A stretch of DNA of 64,000 nt, from positions 1-64,000 of the forward strand of contig JANQKF010000001.1 of assembly GCA_028281285.1 (NCBI GenBank), given 5' to 3'. The position numbers were made by a program, and so were the translations under genes. Positions 25,570 to 35,007 of this stretch are shown in pieces; the stretch's first letter is position 1, and each line of letters opens with the position of its first letter. The DNA comes from Cyclobacteriaceae bacterium (GTDB lineage Bacteria > Bacteroidota > Bacteroidia > Cytophagales > Cyclobacteriaceae). The notes below the pieces were generated by a model that searched no databases, was not told the origin of the DNA, and worked only from the letters and a program-made list of their open reading frames with translations.

Positions 25570-26097
25570 ATGACTGAGATTAAATTATTACAAGTAATGA
25601 GTCCATTGACCATGTTGATTGGAAGTTGGTCAGGACAGGGAAACGGAAAATACCCTACTATGGAACCTTTCGAATTTAGCGATCAGTTGAATTTTAAATT
25701 GCTTCAAGACTCATACGAGCAAGAACCTCTGATCCATTTTGAGCAGATAGCTAAGGTGAAAGAAGATTCCGAGTTTGTTTTCAAGCATTGGGAAGCCGGT
25801 TTCCTGAGACCTGTCGACAATGGAATGATTGAACTTCAAGTGACTCATAATACTGGACGTATTGAGATTATGGAAGGAAGGTATGAGCGCTTGGACACCA
25901 ATAGAGGTCAATTCAAGATTCGTTTCACATCCACCTTTCTACACAATTCTGTCGGGTTGGTGGAGGCACATGCCAGTGAAAGGGTGTGGGTGTTAGAGGA
26001 AAACGAAATTCGATGTCAGCAAGCCATGTCCACCAAAGACATAAGTCAGATGACAGTTCACCTTAATTCAATATTGGAAAGAGTGCCTGATAGTTAG
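25570..26097 (+). CDS. Nitrobindin-like heme-binding beta-barrel protein (DUF1794)
   Basis: 175 residues from the ATG giving [10 protein letters not shown]; twenty upstream codons in frame overlap the promoter. The family pattern is clear: [19 protein letters not shown], then [28 protein letters not shown] and the final helix [12 protein letters not shown], whose His is the expected axial heme ligand. Nitrobindins bind ferric heme and react with NO or peroxynitrite. It is divergent from the phosphatase and under the same putative operator. Its stop overlaps the stop of lipA by 4 bp. Confidence 0.75.
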   Translation: MTEIKLLQVMSPLTMLIGSWSGQGNGKYPTMEPFEFSDQLNFKLLQDSYEQEPLIHFEQIAKVKEDSEFVFKHWEAGFLRPVDNGMIELQVTHNTGRIEIMEGRYERLDTNRGQFKIRFTSTFLHNSVGLVEAHASERVWVLEENEIRCQQAMSTKDISQMTVHLNSILERVPDS

Positions 26098-26975
26098 ACG
26101 TTTACGTGACGCTCAGCATGATATGATGATCTGACCAAAGCACCAGATTCCACATACTTGAGTCCACGTTTTAGACCTTCCTCTTTGAAGAAATCAAATT
26201 TATCGGGGTGAATGAACTCATGAACCTCCAGATGCATTTTAGTGGGCTGCAGGTATTGGCCTAAGGTCAATACATCCAAGCCTACTTCCACCAAGTCATC
26301 CATCATCTTAAATACCTGGTCATCCGTCTCGCCCAATCCAAGCATGGCCCCTGATTTAGAGCGCTTGCCATATTCCTTGATTCTTTTCAGTTGCTCCAAG
26401 CTTCTAGGATATTTGGCTTGGGGACGCACTCTTCTGTAAAGATCCGGTACCGTTTCAACATTGTGTGAAACTACTTCCTGACCTGCCTCAATCATGCGAT
26501 AAAGTGCATCCCAGTTTCCTTTTACGTCTGGAATTAAAGTCTCAATTGTGGTTTCAGGGCTAATCTTTTTGGTTTCGACTACGGTATTGTACCAGATTTC
26601 AGCACCTCTGTCCTTAAGCTCATCTCGGTTCACGGAAGTGATTACGGCATGTTTCACTCCCATAAGCTTAATGGCCTCGGCAACTCTCCGAGGTTCATCT
26701 TCATCGTATTCTGGTGGACGGCCTGTGGCCACAGCACAGAACGAACAGCTTCTAGTGCATACATTGCCTAAAATCATAAAGGTAGCCGTACCTGCACCCC
26801 AGCATTCACCCATATTAGGGCAATTGCCGCTTTCACAAATGGTGTTGAGTTTATACTGATCAACCAGTTTTCTGACCTTTTTGTATTCTTCTCCAACAGG
26901 AAGTTTAACACGTAGCCAGTCTGGTTTTCTTCTTTTCGTTTGTTTCTCTGCCGAAACTACCGGAAGTTCTATCAT
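26094..26975 (-). CDS. lipA: Lipoyl synthase
   Basis: 293 residues. Both iron-sulfur cluster sites are intact: the auxiliary [12 protein letters not shown] (Cys 47, 52, 58) and the radical-SAM CTRSCSFC (Cys 73, 77, 80). The conserved C-terminal RSSYHA supplies the serine ligand. The enzyme inserts two sulfurs into octanoyl groups on GcvH and 2-oxoacid dehydrogenase E2, so it works with the gcvP product encoded 6 kb away. A TACCTTTG element lies 32 bp upstream (27007-27014). Confidence 0.97.
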   Translation of the reverse strand: MIELPVVSAEKQTKRRKPDWLRVKLPVGEEYKKVRKLVDQYKLNTICESGNCPNMGECWGAGTATFMILGNVCTRSCSFCAVATGRPPEYDEDEPRRVAEAIKLMGVKHAVITSVNRDELKDRGAEIWYNTVVETKKISPETTIETLIPDVKGNWDALYRMIEAGQEVVSHNVETVPDLYRRVRPQAKYPRSLEQLKRIKEYGKRSKSGAMLGLGETDDQVFKMMDDLVEVGLDVLTLGQYLQPTKMHLEVHEFIHPDKFDFFKEEGLKRGLKYVESGALVRSSYHAERHVNV

Positions 26976-27006
26976 AATCGCTCTCCTCTAGCTTTTAAGA
27001 ATAACA

Positions 27007-27014
27007 CAAAGGTA
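27007..27014 (-). promoter_or_regulatory. -7 element (TACCTTTG) for lipA
   Basis: TACCTTTG on the minus strand fits TAnnTTTG, 32 bp upstream of the lipA start. No well-spaced TTG is seen upstream, so the promoter is partial. Confidence 0.4.
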
Positions 27015-27048
27015 AGGATAAGGTTCCAAAAAAAGGATGGAATCAAGT

Positions 27049-27774
27049 CTATCTTCTCTTTCCGAAGTAAACCGCAATGAATGCAGAAACGAAAGTACCC
27101 TTGTTTTCTGCTTTGGGAAGAATCTCAATTTTTCTGCTGAATGATTCCAGGTTGAACCCGGCTTCAAAACCGAATACTCTGTTCTTAGTAGAATTAGTCT
27201 CGAAGGTAAGTGCCGCCTTTAGATTGAAGCCCAGTACAAGTTGGGACTGGAAAAGCCCCCTAAATGGGCTTGCACTACCAAATATCGCATTTCGATTGTG
27301 ATCAAGGTTATCAGGGTCATACTGCTCTCGTCTTCCTCCCTGCAATTCGATGAAATAAGGAGTTTCAAGTCCAATGGACGGGCCTCCTGCAATTAATCCT
27401 GCAATTCTAACACCTTGTTGTGGAGCCTTTTTGAAGAGAATCTTCTCTTGTCCATACTGGGGTCGGATCGAAAACAAGTAGTTCGATTTTCCAAAAATGA
27501 AGCTGTTACCCGAAAATGTTGGTTCACGGCTTTCACGAGGATGCTTGGTATTGACAATGTTGATCGCATAGTGAGCTAAACTGTTCTTGCCAATTTTTCT
27601 TGAGGTACGATAAAATACACCACTGATAATGCCTCCATTCGTTGAATTGAATGCTCCAAAAATGGATTCACGCTCATATTGTTCGTCCGGATATGCAGAC
27701 TCCTGTGCATTGACAGTTGTGAGCGAACCGAGAAAAATAAGGATAATGAAGGTTTTGGTAATAGTACGTAACAA
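27049..27774 (-). CDS. Secreted, probably outer-membrane beta-barrel protein of unknown function
   Basis: 241 residues with a TTG start and a signal peptide (about 1-24, ending VNAQ). The rest alternates short amphipathic strands and ends in FVSAFIAVYFGKRR, the aromatic-rich last strand of small outer-membrane barrels. No domain is recognised. It stands alone between lipA and the osmC-like gene. Confidence 0.6.
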   Translation of the reverse strand: MLRTITKTFIILIFLGSLTTVNAQESAYPDEQYERESIFGAFNSTNGGIISGVFYRTSRKIGKNSLAHYAINIVNTKHPRESREPTFSGNSFIFGKSNYLFSIRPQYGQEKILFKKAPQQGVRIAGLIAGGPSIGLETPYFIELQGGRREQYDPDNLDHNRNAIFGSASPFRGLFQSQLVLGFNLKAALTFETNSTKNRVFGFEAGFNLESFSRKIEILPKAENKGTFVSAFIAVYFGKRR

Positions 27775-27830
27775 GTTTTGTAGCTCTTTTTGAGATTTCT
27801 AAATTAACGAAAAATTGTAGCGCTTAGTTT

Positions 27831-28238
27831 ATGATCACAGTCAAATCAAACTATTCTGGTGGCTTGCGGACAAATTCCGTTCATGTCAAATCTGGTAACA
27901 CTTATACCACTGATGCACCCGTAGATAACAACGGAAAAGGAGAAACGTTTTCGCCAACTGATACAGTGGCCACGGCTTTGGGTACTTGTATGATGACTGT
28001 CATGGCCATTGCAGGAGAAAAGAAAGGTCTAAATATGGACGGAATGCATCTGGAGACCCAAAAAATTATGATGGCTGACCCGAAGCGTAGGATCGGAGAA
28101 CTAAAGGTAGATTTCTATTGGCCGGATTGCCCGTTGGATGATGTCCAGAAAGAGTGGATCAAAGACATTGGACTTAACTGCCCGGTTGCACTCAGCTTAA
28201 GTGACAACTTAAAGCAGAATATTACTTTTCATTTCTAA
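27831..28238 (+). CDS. OsmC/Ohr-family peroxide-detoxification protein
   Basis: 135 residues, full length for OsmC. The two reactive cysteines are present: Cys53 in ALGTCMMTVM and Cys117 in IGLNCPVALSL. The ending LSDNLKQNITFHF is the usual C-terminal strand. OsmC proteins reduce organic hydroperoxides in the cytosol, often with dihydrolipoamide as reductant, which fits the presence of lipA nearby but does not prove a link. Confidence 0.85.
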   Translation: MITVKSNYSGGLRTNSVHVKSGNTYTTDAPVDNNGKGETFSPTDTVATALGTCMMTVMAIAGEKKGLNMDGMHLETQKIMMADPKRRIGELKVDFYWPDCPLDDVQKEWIKDIGLNCPVALSLSDNLKQNITFHF

Positions 28239-28251
28239 AAAGCCTCAAGCC

Positions 28252-28279
28252 CTTGTAGCTTGAAACTTGCAACTCATGA
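28252..28279. repeat. Heptanucleotide repeat tract (CTTGNNN x4)
   Basis: Four successive 7-bp units read CTTGTAG, CTTGAAA, CTTGCAA and CTCATGA, in the 41-bp gap between the convergent osmC-like and ettA genes. A related tract is at 51611-51641. Confidence 0.6.
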
Positions 28280-29959
28280 CTAACCAAGCTTCTTATACTT
28301 GATCCGAGTAGGTCCGACATCGCCCAATCGCTTTTTGCGATTTTCTTCATAATCGGAATACCCACCTTCGAACCAGTACACTTGGGAATTTCCTTCGAAG
28401 GCCAGTATATGTGTACAAATACGATCAAGGAACCAGCGGTCGTGTGAGATAATCACTGCGCAACCTCCAAAATTCTCAAGTCCCTCTTCCAACGCTCTTA
28501 GTGTATTCACATCAAGGTCGTTTGTTGGCTCATCCAGAAGGAGTAGGTTGGCACCTTGCTTTAAAGTCAGGGCCAGGTGAACTCGATTTCGTTCCCCTCC
28601 GGAAATCTGACTTACTTTCTTGTTCTGGTCCGTTCCACTGAAATTAAACCGACTGACATAGGCGCGCGAGTTAATCTCCTTGCCGCCAAGTGTAATCAAT
28701 TCGTTGCCTTCTGAGATCACCTCCCAAACTGATTTGTTCGGATCCAAGTTGTCATGGCCTTGATCGACATAGGCAATATCCACAGTAGAACCTACTTCGA
28801 ATTCACCAGCATCGGCAGTTTCTTTTCCAGTGATCAGATTAAATAGTGTCGTTTTACCGGCTCCGTTGGGTCCAATTACCCCAACAATACCCCCTTGCGG
28901 TAGAGAGAAATTCAAGTTCTCATAGAGCAACTTATCACCAAATGCTTTGGATACCCCTTTGGCCTCAATGACTTTTGAACCCAACCGCTCACCTGGCGGA
29001 ATATAGAGCTCTAGCTTAGCTTCTTTCTCTTTGCCTTCTTGACCAAGGAGCTTTTCATAAGCGCCAAGTCGGGCCTTAGCCTTCGCTTGTCTCCCTTTTG
29101 GATTCATTCGAACCCATTCCAATTCACGTTGAAGCGTCTTCTGGCGTTTGGACTCCGTCTTTTCTTCATCAGCCAACCGTTTTTGTTTTTGATCTAGCCA
29201 TGATGAGTAATTTCCTTTCCATGGTATACCTTCTCCACGGTCAAGCTCTAGTATCCAACCCGCTACATTATCTAGGAAATAGCGATCGTGAGTGATGGCA
29301 ATCACCGTTCCTTCATAATCATTAAGATGTCTTTCCAGCCAATGTACCGACTCTGCATCCAGGTGGTTGGTAGGCTCATCAAGCAGAAGGACATCAGGTT
29401 TTTGAAGAAGTAATCGACATAGCGCCACTCTTCTTTTTTCTCCTCCTGAAAGGTTTTTGATGATCGCGTCAGAGGGAGGAGTTCTTAAGGCATCCATTGC
29501 ACGTTCCAATCGCGAATCCAATTCCCACGCATTCATCCTGTCCAGCTCTTCCTGAACAGCCCCCTGTTCTTCAATGAGTTTATTCATCTCATCAGGGTCA
29601 GCCAAAACACCCGGATCGGCAAATTTCAGATTGATTTCCTCGAACTTTGCAAGGGCATCCACGACTTCCTGAACACCTTCTTCAACAACTTGTTTGACCG
29701 TCTTTTCAGGGTCTAGTTTTGGCTCTTGCTCAAGCATTCCTACAGTGAATCCGGGAGAAAAGACAACTTCCCCTTGATACTCTTTGTCGACTCCAGCAAT
29801 AATTCTCAGCAAAGAAGACTTACCTGCTCCATTAAGCCCTAAAACACCAATTTTGGCACCATAGAAGAAAGAGAGATAAATGTTTTTAAGTACTTGTTTG
29901 CCGGGCGGATAGGTTTTACTGACACCGGCCATTGAGAAAATGATCTTTTCGTCACTCAT
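28280..29959 (-). CDS. ettA: ABC-F protein, energy-dependent translational throttle EttA
   Basis: 559 residues from the ATG giving [22 protein letters not shown]. Two ATP-binding cassettes are complete: Walker [10 protein letters not shown] with signature LSGGEKRR in the first, and GPNGAGKTT with ISGGERNR in the second. They are joined by a charged P-site tRNA interaction linker around 240-320. There are no membrane segments. EttA binds the ribosomal E site and gates the first elongation steps according to the ATP/ADP ratio. Length and N-terminus fit EttA better than other ABC-F classes. Confidence 0.92.
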   Translation of the reverse strand: MSDEKIIFSMAGVSKTYPPGKQVLKNIYLSFFYGAKIGVLGLNGAGKSSLLRIIAGVDKEYQGEVVFSPGFTVGMLEQEPKLDPEKTVKQVVEEGVQEVVDALAKFEEINLKFADPGVLADPDEMNKLIEEQGAVQEELDRMNAWELDSRLERAMDALRTPPSDAIIKNLSGGEKRRVALCRLLLQKPDVLLLDEPTNHLDAESVHWLERHLNDYEGTVIAITHDRYFLDNVAGWILELDRGEGIPWKGNYSSWLDQKQKRLADEEKTESKRQKTLQRELEWVRMNPKGRQAKAKARLGAYEKLLGQEGKEKEAKLELYIPPGERLGSKVIEAKGVSKAFGDKLLYENLNFSLPQGGIVGVIGPNGAGKTTLFNLITGKETADAGEFEVGSTVDIAYVDQGHDNLDPNKSVWEVISEGNELITLGGKEINSRAYVSRFNFSGTDQNKKVSQISGGERNRVHLALTLKQGANLLLLDEPTNDLDVNTLRALEEGLENFGGCAVIISHDRWFLDRICTHILAFEGNSQVYWFEGGYSDYEENRKKRLGDVGPTRIKYKKLG

Positions 29960-30069
29960 AATGGTCAAGGTTGGGGCACAAATATGCTAAAAAATTACGT
30001 TCAAATAGGATTCTATTCCTATTGAAATAACTATTTTCGAGCCCTTAATTTGAGTAACGATATACAACT

Positions 30070-31299
30070 GTGGAGCAGTACGGGTACATAAAAGATGGGA
30101 AAGTCTTCAGAAAAGGGTTTCTGTCGTTTGAAGATCGTGAGATTGGCGAGGTGAAGAAGACGGATGAAGAAGCACTGGAGTATTTTTCAAAACGATTTGA
30201 TAAGGTGCATGAGAAATTGGCTCAGTTGGAAGATCGAATCAATGAAGCTACAAATAAGGGCTCTTTTCTTGGTCAACTGCTTCATTTAAAAACCAGTCTA
30301 GCAGAGTTTGATGCACTTGGAGATTATATTTCCGTCTTTATGAGACTGGATATACTCGAAGAACAATTGCAATCTTCGATCAACAACAACAGGGTTAAAA
30401 ACCTGGAGATCAAGACTGCACTTCTGACCGAATTGAAAGTGCTTGCTGCAAGCAAAGAGTGGAAATCAGCCTCACATTTGGTAAAGGAATTACAGACAAA
30501 ATGGAGAAAAACGGGGGCGGTTGCTGAGGAACACAAGGAAGAAATTGAGGGAACCTATGAAGCTTTGATTCAAGGGTTCTATGATAATCGGGCTGCATTC
30601 TACTCGGATCTGGACAAAATGATGAAAGATCGGGAGCAGTCTTTTGAAGAATTCCTAAAAAAGGCCGAAGGATTAAAATCGATAAAAAACCTGGACAAGC
30701 TACGAACGGAGATCAGATCTTATAAGGAAGAATGGAAAACACTTGGTCGGATCAAGCAGGACGTCAGAGATAAACACTGGGAGACCTTTCAGGCAATCAT
30801 ACAATCGGCCTTGGATGTTGCAAAAAAAGAGTCCAAGAAAAACAAAAAGGACGATCATAAGGCAAATTTTAAGGCCCGGCAAGCTTTCGTAGAAAGGCTT
30901 AGTACTATTGCACAAGATATTAATCAGAATTATAATGTGGATAGTTTGAAATCGGAATGGTCAAGCCTCGGCCCTGTTTCCAAGAAGGATATCGAATCTC
31001 TTAGACCTGAATATGGCAGATGGATTATGATCTTGAGTGAAGCCAAGTTTGTCGATAGTTTGGCCAGGAAAAAATCAAAGAAAGGTATATCGAAGGAAGA
31101 TTTTGAACGAGTAAAATTTCGAGTGGCGCGAGATTTACTTGAAAGGGACAAAAGAGAACTCCAGACCTTTAATGAAAACCTGGGGAATTTTAGTACCGCG
31201 AAGGGGTTGGATAAAATAATTGGAGACAAACTGGAGTTACAGGAAAAGAAAGTTGCAGCCAAACAATACGTTTTGGACCAGCTTAGGAAAAAGAAATAG
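30070..31299 (+). CDS. DUF349-domain protein
   Basis: 409 residues with a GTG start. Almost entirely charged helix: several DUF349 three-helix units recur (for example LVKELQTKWRKTGAV, then LRTEIRSYKEEWKTLGRIK and VDSLKSEWSSLGPVSKKD), each ending with a WxxxG-type turn. No signal or membrane segment is seen. DUF349 proteins are widespread in Bacteroidota; function unknown. It is followed by a DUF2795 gene after a 124-bp gap. Confidence 0.8.
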   Translation: MEQYGYIKDGKVFRKGFLSFEDREIGEVKKTDEEALEYFSKRFDKVHEKLAQLEDRINEATNKGSFLGQLLHLKTSLAEFDALGDYISVFMRLDILEEQLQSSINNNRVKNLEIKTALLTELKVLAASKEWKSASHLVKELQTKWRKTGAVAEEHKEEIEGTYEALIQGFYDNRAAFYSDLDKMMKDREQSFEEFLKKAEGLKSIKNLDKLRTEIRSYKEEWKTLGRIKQDVRDKHWETFQAIIQSALDVAKKESKKNKKDDHKANFKARQAFVERLSTIAQDINQNYNVDSLKSEWSSLGPVSKKDIESLRPEYGRWIMILSEAKFVDSLARKKSKKGISKEDFERVKFRVARDLLERDKRELQTFNENLGNFSTAKGLDKIIGDKLELQEKKVAAKQYVLDQLRKKK

Positions 31300-31423
31300 G
31301 GTTTTAAATTCCTCAGATACAGGTATTATAAGCTGTAAATTGTCTGAAAATTAATTGACCTTAAACGTTTGATTTTTATTGATTAATTATATTCTTTTGC
31401 ACGCAATTTAAAGAGGATAACAT

Positions 31424-31645
31424 ATGTACTGGACATTAGAATTAGCTTCCTACCTGGAAGATGCCCCTTGGCCGGCTACTAAAGATGAGTTGATTGATTA
31501 TTCAATCAGATCAGGAGCCCCTTTGGAAGTCGTTGAGAATCTGCAAGAGTTAGAGGATGATGGGCAGCCCTATGAAAGCATTGAGGAGATATGGCCGGAT
31601 TATCCTACCAAAGAAGATTTCTTTTTTAATGAAGACGAATATTAA
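31424..31645 (+). CDS. DUF2795 small acidic protein
   Basis: 73 residues. The pattern MYWTLELASYLEDAPWPATKDEL followed by DYSIRSGAPLEVVENLQEL and DDGQPYESIEEIWPDYP is the DUF2795 signature. Its helices resemble a winged-helix scaffold and the tail (EDFFFNEDEY) is strongly acidic. It is very conserved in Bacteroidota but has no known function. It is followed immediately by a terminator. Confidence 0.85.
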   Translation: MYWTLELASYLEDAPWPATKDELIDYSIRSGAPLEVVENLQELEDDGQPYESIEEIWPDYPTKEDFFFNEDEY

Positions 31646-31646
31646 G

Positions 31647-31664
31647 AGGCAGTTTTAACTGCCT
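31647..31664 (+). terminator. Terminator after the DUF2795 gene
   Basis: AGGCAGTT / AACTGCCT form a perfect stem followed by TTTTTA, starting directly after the stop codon. Confidence 0.85.
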
Positions 31665-31747
31665 TTTTTATTGTCCTATTTTTTCCGGTTATGGACTTTT
31701 CCTGCTAAACGTCCAGCCTTCTCTTTCTTATTCCTTATATTCATTGC

Positions 31748-31765
31748 ACCCTTCATCTGAAGGGT
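31748..31765 (+). promoter_or_regulatory. Perfect 18-bp palindrome before the GMC oxidoreductase operon
   Basis: ACCCTTCA-TC-TGAAGGGT lies 19 bp upstream of the GMC start codon. It has no T tract behind it, so an operator or a 5'-leader hairpin is more likely than a terminator. Confidence 0.5.
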
Positions 31766-31784
31766 AATTTATATCGAATACGCA

Positions 31785-33512
31785 ATGAATTTAAACCTAA
31801 AGTCAAAGCAACAGCGCACCTTTGATGCAATAGTCGTTGGCTCCGGAATTAGTGGAGGATGGGCAGCCAAAGAGCTTAGCGAAAACGGGATGAATACCCT
31901 TGTCATTGAAAGAGGTAGAAAAGTAGAGCACCTGAAGGATTACACCACCATGAATATGGATACCTGGGACTTTCCCAATAGGCAAAGGAACGATCCTGAA
32001 GAAATTGCAAAGGATTATCCCAAGCAGGATAGGACAGGCTATACGACTAATCCCGCTCATCGTCATTTCTTTGTTAAGGATAGTGAGCATCCTTACCAGG
32101 AAAAAACACGGTTCGACTGGATGCGTGGCTATCATTTAGGTGGACGATCACTCACTTGGGGACGCCAAAGCTATCGGTTGAGTGATATGGACTTTGAGGC
32201 CAATTTGAAAGATGGGATTGCTGTGGATTGGCCTGTACGCTATAAGGATATCAAACCATGGTATGATCATGTAGAGCGCTACATTGGCGTAAGCGGAGAA
32301 AGACGAGGCTTTAAGCAATTGCCCGATGGTGAGTTTCTTCCACCCATGGATATGAATTGTGTAGAGCAACATTTTCGTGAAGCAGTAGAAGGCAAATGGA
32401 ATAATCGATGGGTGACCATAGGGCGTACGGCACATTTGACCCAACCCTTAGCACATGCTAACCCAGGAGGTAGATCCATTTGCTTATCCAGGAATCGCTG
32501 TATGAGAGGTTGTCCTTATGGTGGTTATTTTTCAAGTATTACTTCCACACTCCCGGCAGGTATAGCCAGTGGCAACCTTACAATTGTGACCGATGGAATC
32601 GTTCATGAGATCATTTATGATGATTCAACACAAAAAGCCACCGGGGTACAGGTGATCGATCAGAATACAAAAGAATCCACAGAGTACTACGCGAAAGTGA
32701 TCTTTCTTTGTGCCTCAGCCATAGCATCTGCAGCAATAATGCTGATGTCGAAAAGTAATCGCTTTCCTGATGGCTTTGGAAACGATTCCGGAGAATTGGG
32801 GCACAACATCATGGATCATCATCTGGGAGTAGGTGCTTTTGCCAAGGTAGATGGATTTGAAGACAAATATTATAAGGGTCGCAGACCGAATGGTATTTAC
32901 ATTCCCCGTTTCAGGAATATGGGCCGCGGCACTCAAATGAAAGACTTCATAAGGGGCTATGGTTATCAGGGAGGTGCCTCGCGTGAAGGTTGGAGCAGAA
33001 AAGTAGCCGAACTTCGTGTAGGAGGCTCAGTAAAAGATCAGGTAATGGAACCCGGACAATGGTCAATTGGAATTGGTGGTTTTGGGGAAGTGCTTCCACA
33101 ACATAAGAACTACATGAAAATGGACTATGATAACCTCGATCAATGGGGGTTGCCCCAGGTCTGGTTTGATGCTGGCAATTTTCATAACAATACCTATGAG
33201 ATGAGGAAAGACATGCAAACAGCCGGTGCTGAGATGCTCGAGGCAGCTGGCTACAAAGATATCGGTACATGGGATGATGGCCCAAAAATGGGATTGGGCA
33301 TTCATGAAATGGGTACGGCAAGAATGGGTCGTGACCCTAAAACTTCGGTCTTAAATAAATGGAACCAGGTCCATGCATGTAAGAATGTCTTCGTGACCGA
33401 TGGCGCGTTTATGACATCAGCGGCCTGTCACAACCCCTCACTTGGCTATATGGCGTTTTCCGCAAGAGCGGCCAATTACGCTGCAGATCAAGTTAAAAAA
33501 GGAAACCTCTAA
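31785..33512 (+). CDS. GMC-family FAD oxidoreductase, probable glycoside 3-dehydrogenase large subunit
   Basis: 575 residues. The FAD motif VVGSGISGGWAAKEL starts at about 17, the segment LGGRSLTWGRQSYRLS is the second flavin contact, and the catalytic His is in SAACHNPSLGYMAFSARAA near the C-terminus. A Cys-containing RCMRGCPYGGY segment is typical of the gluconate/glucoside dehydrogenase branch. The next gene, 3 bp downstream, encodes the matching small subunit. With two DUF1080 genes nearby, oxidation of a glycoside at C3 is the best inference. Confidence 0.85.
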   Translation: MNLNLKSKQQRTFDAIVVGSGISGGWAAKELSENGMNTLVIERGRKVEHLKDYTTMNMDTWDFPNRQRNDPEEIAKDYPKQDRTGYTTNPAHRHFFVKDSEHPYQEKTRFDWMRGYHLGGRSLTWGRQSYRLSDMDFEANLKDGIAVDWPVRYKDIKPWYDHVERYIGVSGERRGFKQLPDGEFLPPMDMNCVEQHFREAVEGKWNNRWVTIGRTAHLTQPLAHANPGGRSICLSRNRCMRGCPYGGYFSSITSTLPAGIASGNLTIVTDGIVHEIIYDDSTQKATGVQVIDQNTKESTEYYAKVIFLCASAIASAAIMLMSKSNRFPDGFGNDSGELGHNIMDHHLGVGAFAKVDGFEDKYYKGRRPNGIYIPRFRNMGRGTQMKDFIRGYGYQGGASREGWSRKVAELRVGGSVKDQVMEPGQWSIGIGGFGEVLPQHKNYMKMDYDNLDQWGLPQVWFDAGNFHNNTYEMRKDMQTAGAEMLEAAGYKDIGTWDDGPKMGLGIHEMGTARMGRDPKTSVLNKWNQVHACKNVFVTDGAFMTSAACHNPSLGYMAFSARAANYAADQVKKGNL

Positions 33513-33515
33513 ACC

Positions 33516-34142
33516 ATGGAAAGAAGAGAAGCATTAAAGAACCTCGGATTTGGCTCATTGGCCGTTTTCACCTCGACAGCATTGTTTGGGGCCCTCCAGG
33601 GATGTTCGGTTACGCCTAAGGCTGATTGGTCACCTATTTTCCTTACCCCTGAAGAGGCCGCCCAACTGGAAAAGATATGTGAAGCTATCCTTCCAAAAAC
33701 TAATACTCCAGGTGCTACCGATGCGGGAGTTGCTATTCACCTGGATAGTGCATTGGCCAATATCTATGAAGATGAGGAGCCTGATTTCTTTAAGCGAGGT
33801 TTGGCGGCATTTATCAAGAATTTTAACAATAGTCAGGAAGTCAGTTTCAATAAGTCAGAAATACAGCTAATCACGGATGTGATTAATGCCTACTTCAAAA
33901 AATATGAGGCCGATGAATCGATTCTCAAATCGTTCCGCGAATCATTTGATGAGGATGGAGAAAAGACAGATGAGTTCTGTGAGACATATTTTGTGACCAA
34001 TGCTGTGGATTCAACCTTTTGGAGTTATTTCACTTCTGAGCTAGTAGGTGAAACGGTAATGCGTTATGATCCGATTCCAGGCCCGTACCAAGGATGTATT
34101 CCTTATGAAAAAGGACAAAAATCATGGTCAAGTGTAGGTTGA
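33516..34142 (+). CDS. Gluconate 2-dehydrogenase subunit 3-like small subunit
   Basis: 208 residues. The N-terminus MERREALKNLGFGSLAV carries a twin-arginine-like RR followed by a hydrophobic stretch and a possible lipobox (GALQGC), so it is probably exported as a folded complex with the GMC subunit. The body has the subunit-3 helical pattern (LTPEEAAQLEKICEAILPKTNTPGATDAGV). In this family the small subunit stabilises and exports the flavoprotein. It starts 3 bp after the large-subunit stop. Confidence 0.85.
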   Translation: MERREALKNLGFGSLAVFTSTALFGALQGCSVTPKADWSPIFLTPEEAAQLEKICEAILPKTNTPGATDAGVAIHLDSALANIYEDEEPDFFKRGLAAFIKNFNNSQEVSFNKSEIQLITDVINAYFKKYEADESILKSFRESFDEDGEKTDEFCETYFVTNAVDSTFWSYFTSELVGETVMRYDPIPGPYQGCIPYEKGQKSWSSVG

Positions 34143-34146
34143 TTTT

Positions 34147-35007
34147 GTGATTACACTTGCCAATAGAAATCACTGGATAAGCATTTTTCCAGAAATGGGA
34201 GGGAGCCTAAATGGGTGGGTTTACTCCCCTAAATCAACCAAGGAAAGCTCGATTTCACTTATCGCACCGAATATCAACTATCCAAGTAAGGGTAGCTGGC
34301 TTTTTCCCTTTCCAAACCGATTGGCGAATGGGGTGTATTCGTTTGATGGTCAGAAGTTCCATTTTCCTTTGAATGATCAGGGTCGACCGAATGCTCTCCA
34401 TGGATTTTTACCGGAATGTTCATTTGAGATAGTAGAATCAACCGATTCCAAAATCTCAGTTCAGTATGCTTACTTGGGAGATAAAGCTTTTTATCCATTT
34501 CCATTTACCTTCAAAGTAGAATACCTAATAGTCGATCAGGGTGTTGATGTTAACATTGTGATTTGCAATGATGGGGAAACATCGATGCCGGCAGCCTTAG
34601 GTTGGCATCCATATTTCAGCACCGAAGGCCTGGATACATGTAGCTTGGAAATTGGTATACTGGAACATATTCAGGTCAATGAACTGGGTGTCCCAAGTGG
34701 TGAAATTCAAACAACAAAGGATTACAGTGGTCCACGCTCATTGGCAAACCGCGTATTAGATGATTGCTTTCGCGTTCAAAATGATGAAGATAGAGTTATC
34801 GTCTTGTATCTGAATGATCGGATATCGATTGAAGTACATCAAAGTGAGGATTTTAGTCATATTCAATTATATACACCTGATCGTAAATCAATCGCCATTG
34901 AGCCCATGACCAGTGGCATTAATTCGCTTCAAACCGGAGATTATAAAGTGCTATCACCGGGTGAAACCTGGCAATTGTATTGTGGATTGAAAATCAAGGA
35001 GTATTAG
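34147..35007 (+). CDS. Aldose 1-epimerase family protein
   Basis: 286 residues with a GTG start 4 bp after the previous stop. The galactose-mutarotase fold is recognised by PFPNRLANGVYSFDGQ, NALHGFLP (catalytic His), LGWHPYF (second His) and the late IAIEPMTSG with the catalytic Glu. It interconverts anomers of free sugars. Its place in the GMC operon suggests it prepares or processes sugars of the same pathway. Confidence 0.85.
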   Translation: MITLANRNHWISIFPEMGGSLNGWVYSPKSTKESSISLIAPNINYPSKGSWLFPFPNRLANGVYSFDGQKFHFPLNDQGRPNALHGFLPECSFEIVESTDSKISVQYAYLGDKAFYPFPFTFKVEYLIVDQGVDVNIVICNDGETSMPAALGWHPYFSTEGLDTCSLEIGILEHIQVNELGVPSGEIQTTKDYSGPRSLANRVLDDCFRVQNDEDRVIVLYLNDRISIEVHQSEDFSHIQLYTPDRKSIAIEPMTSGINSLQTGDYKVLSPGETWQLYCGLKIKEY

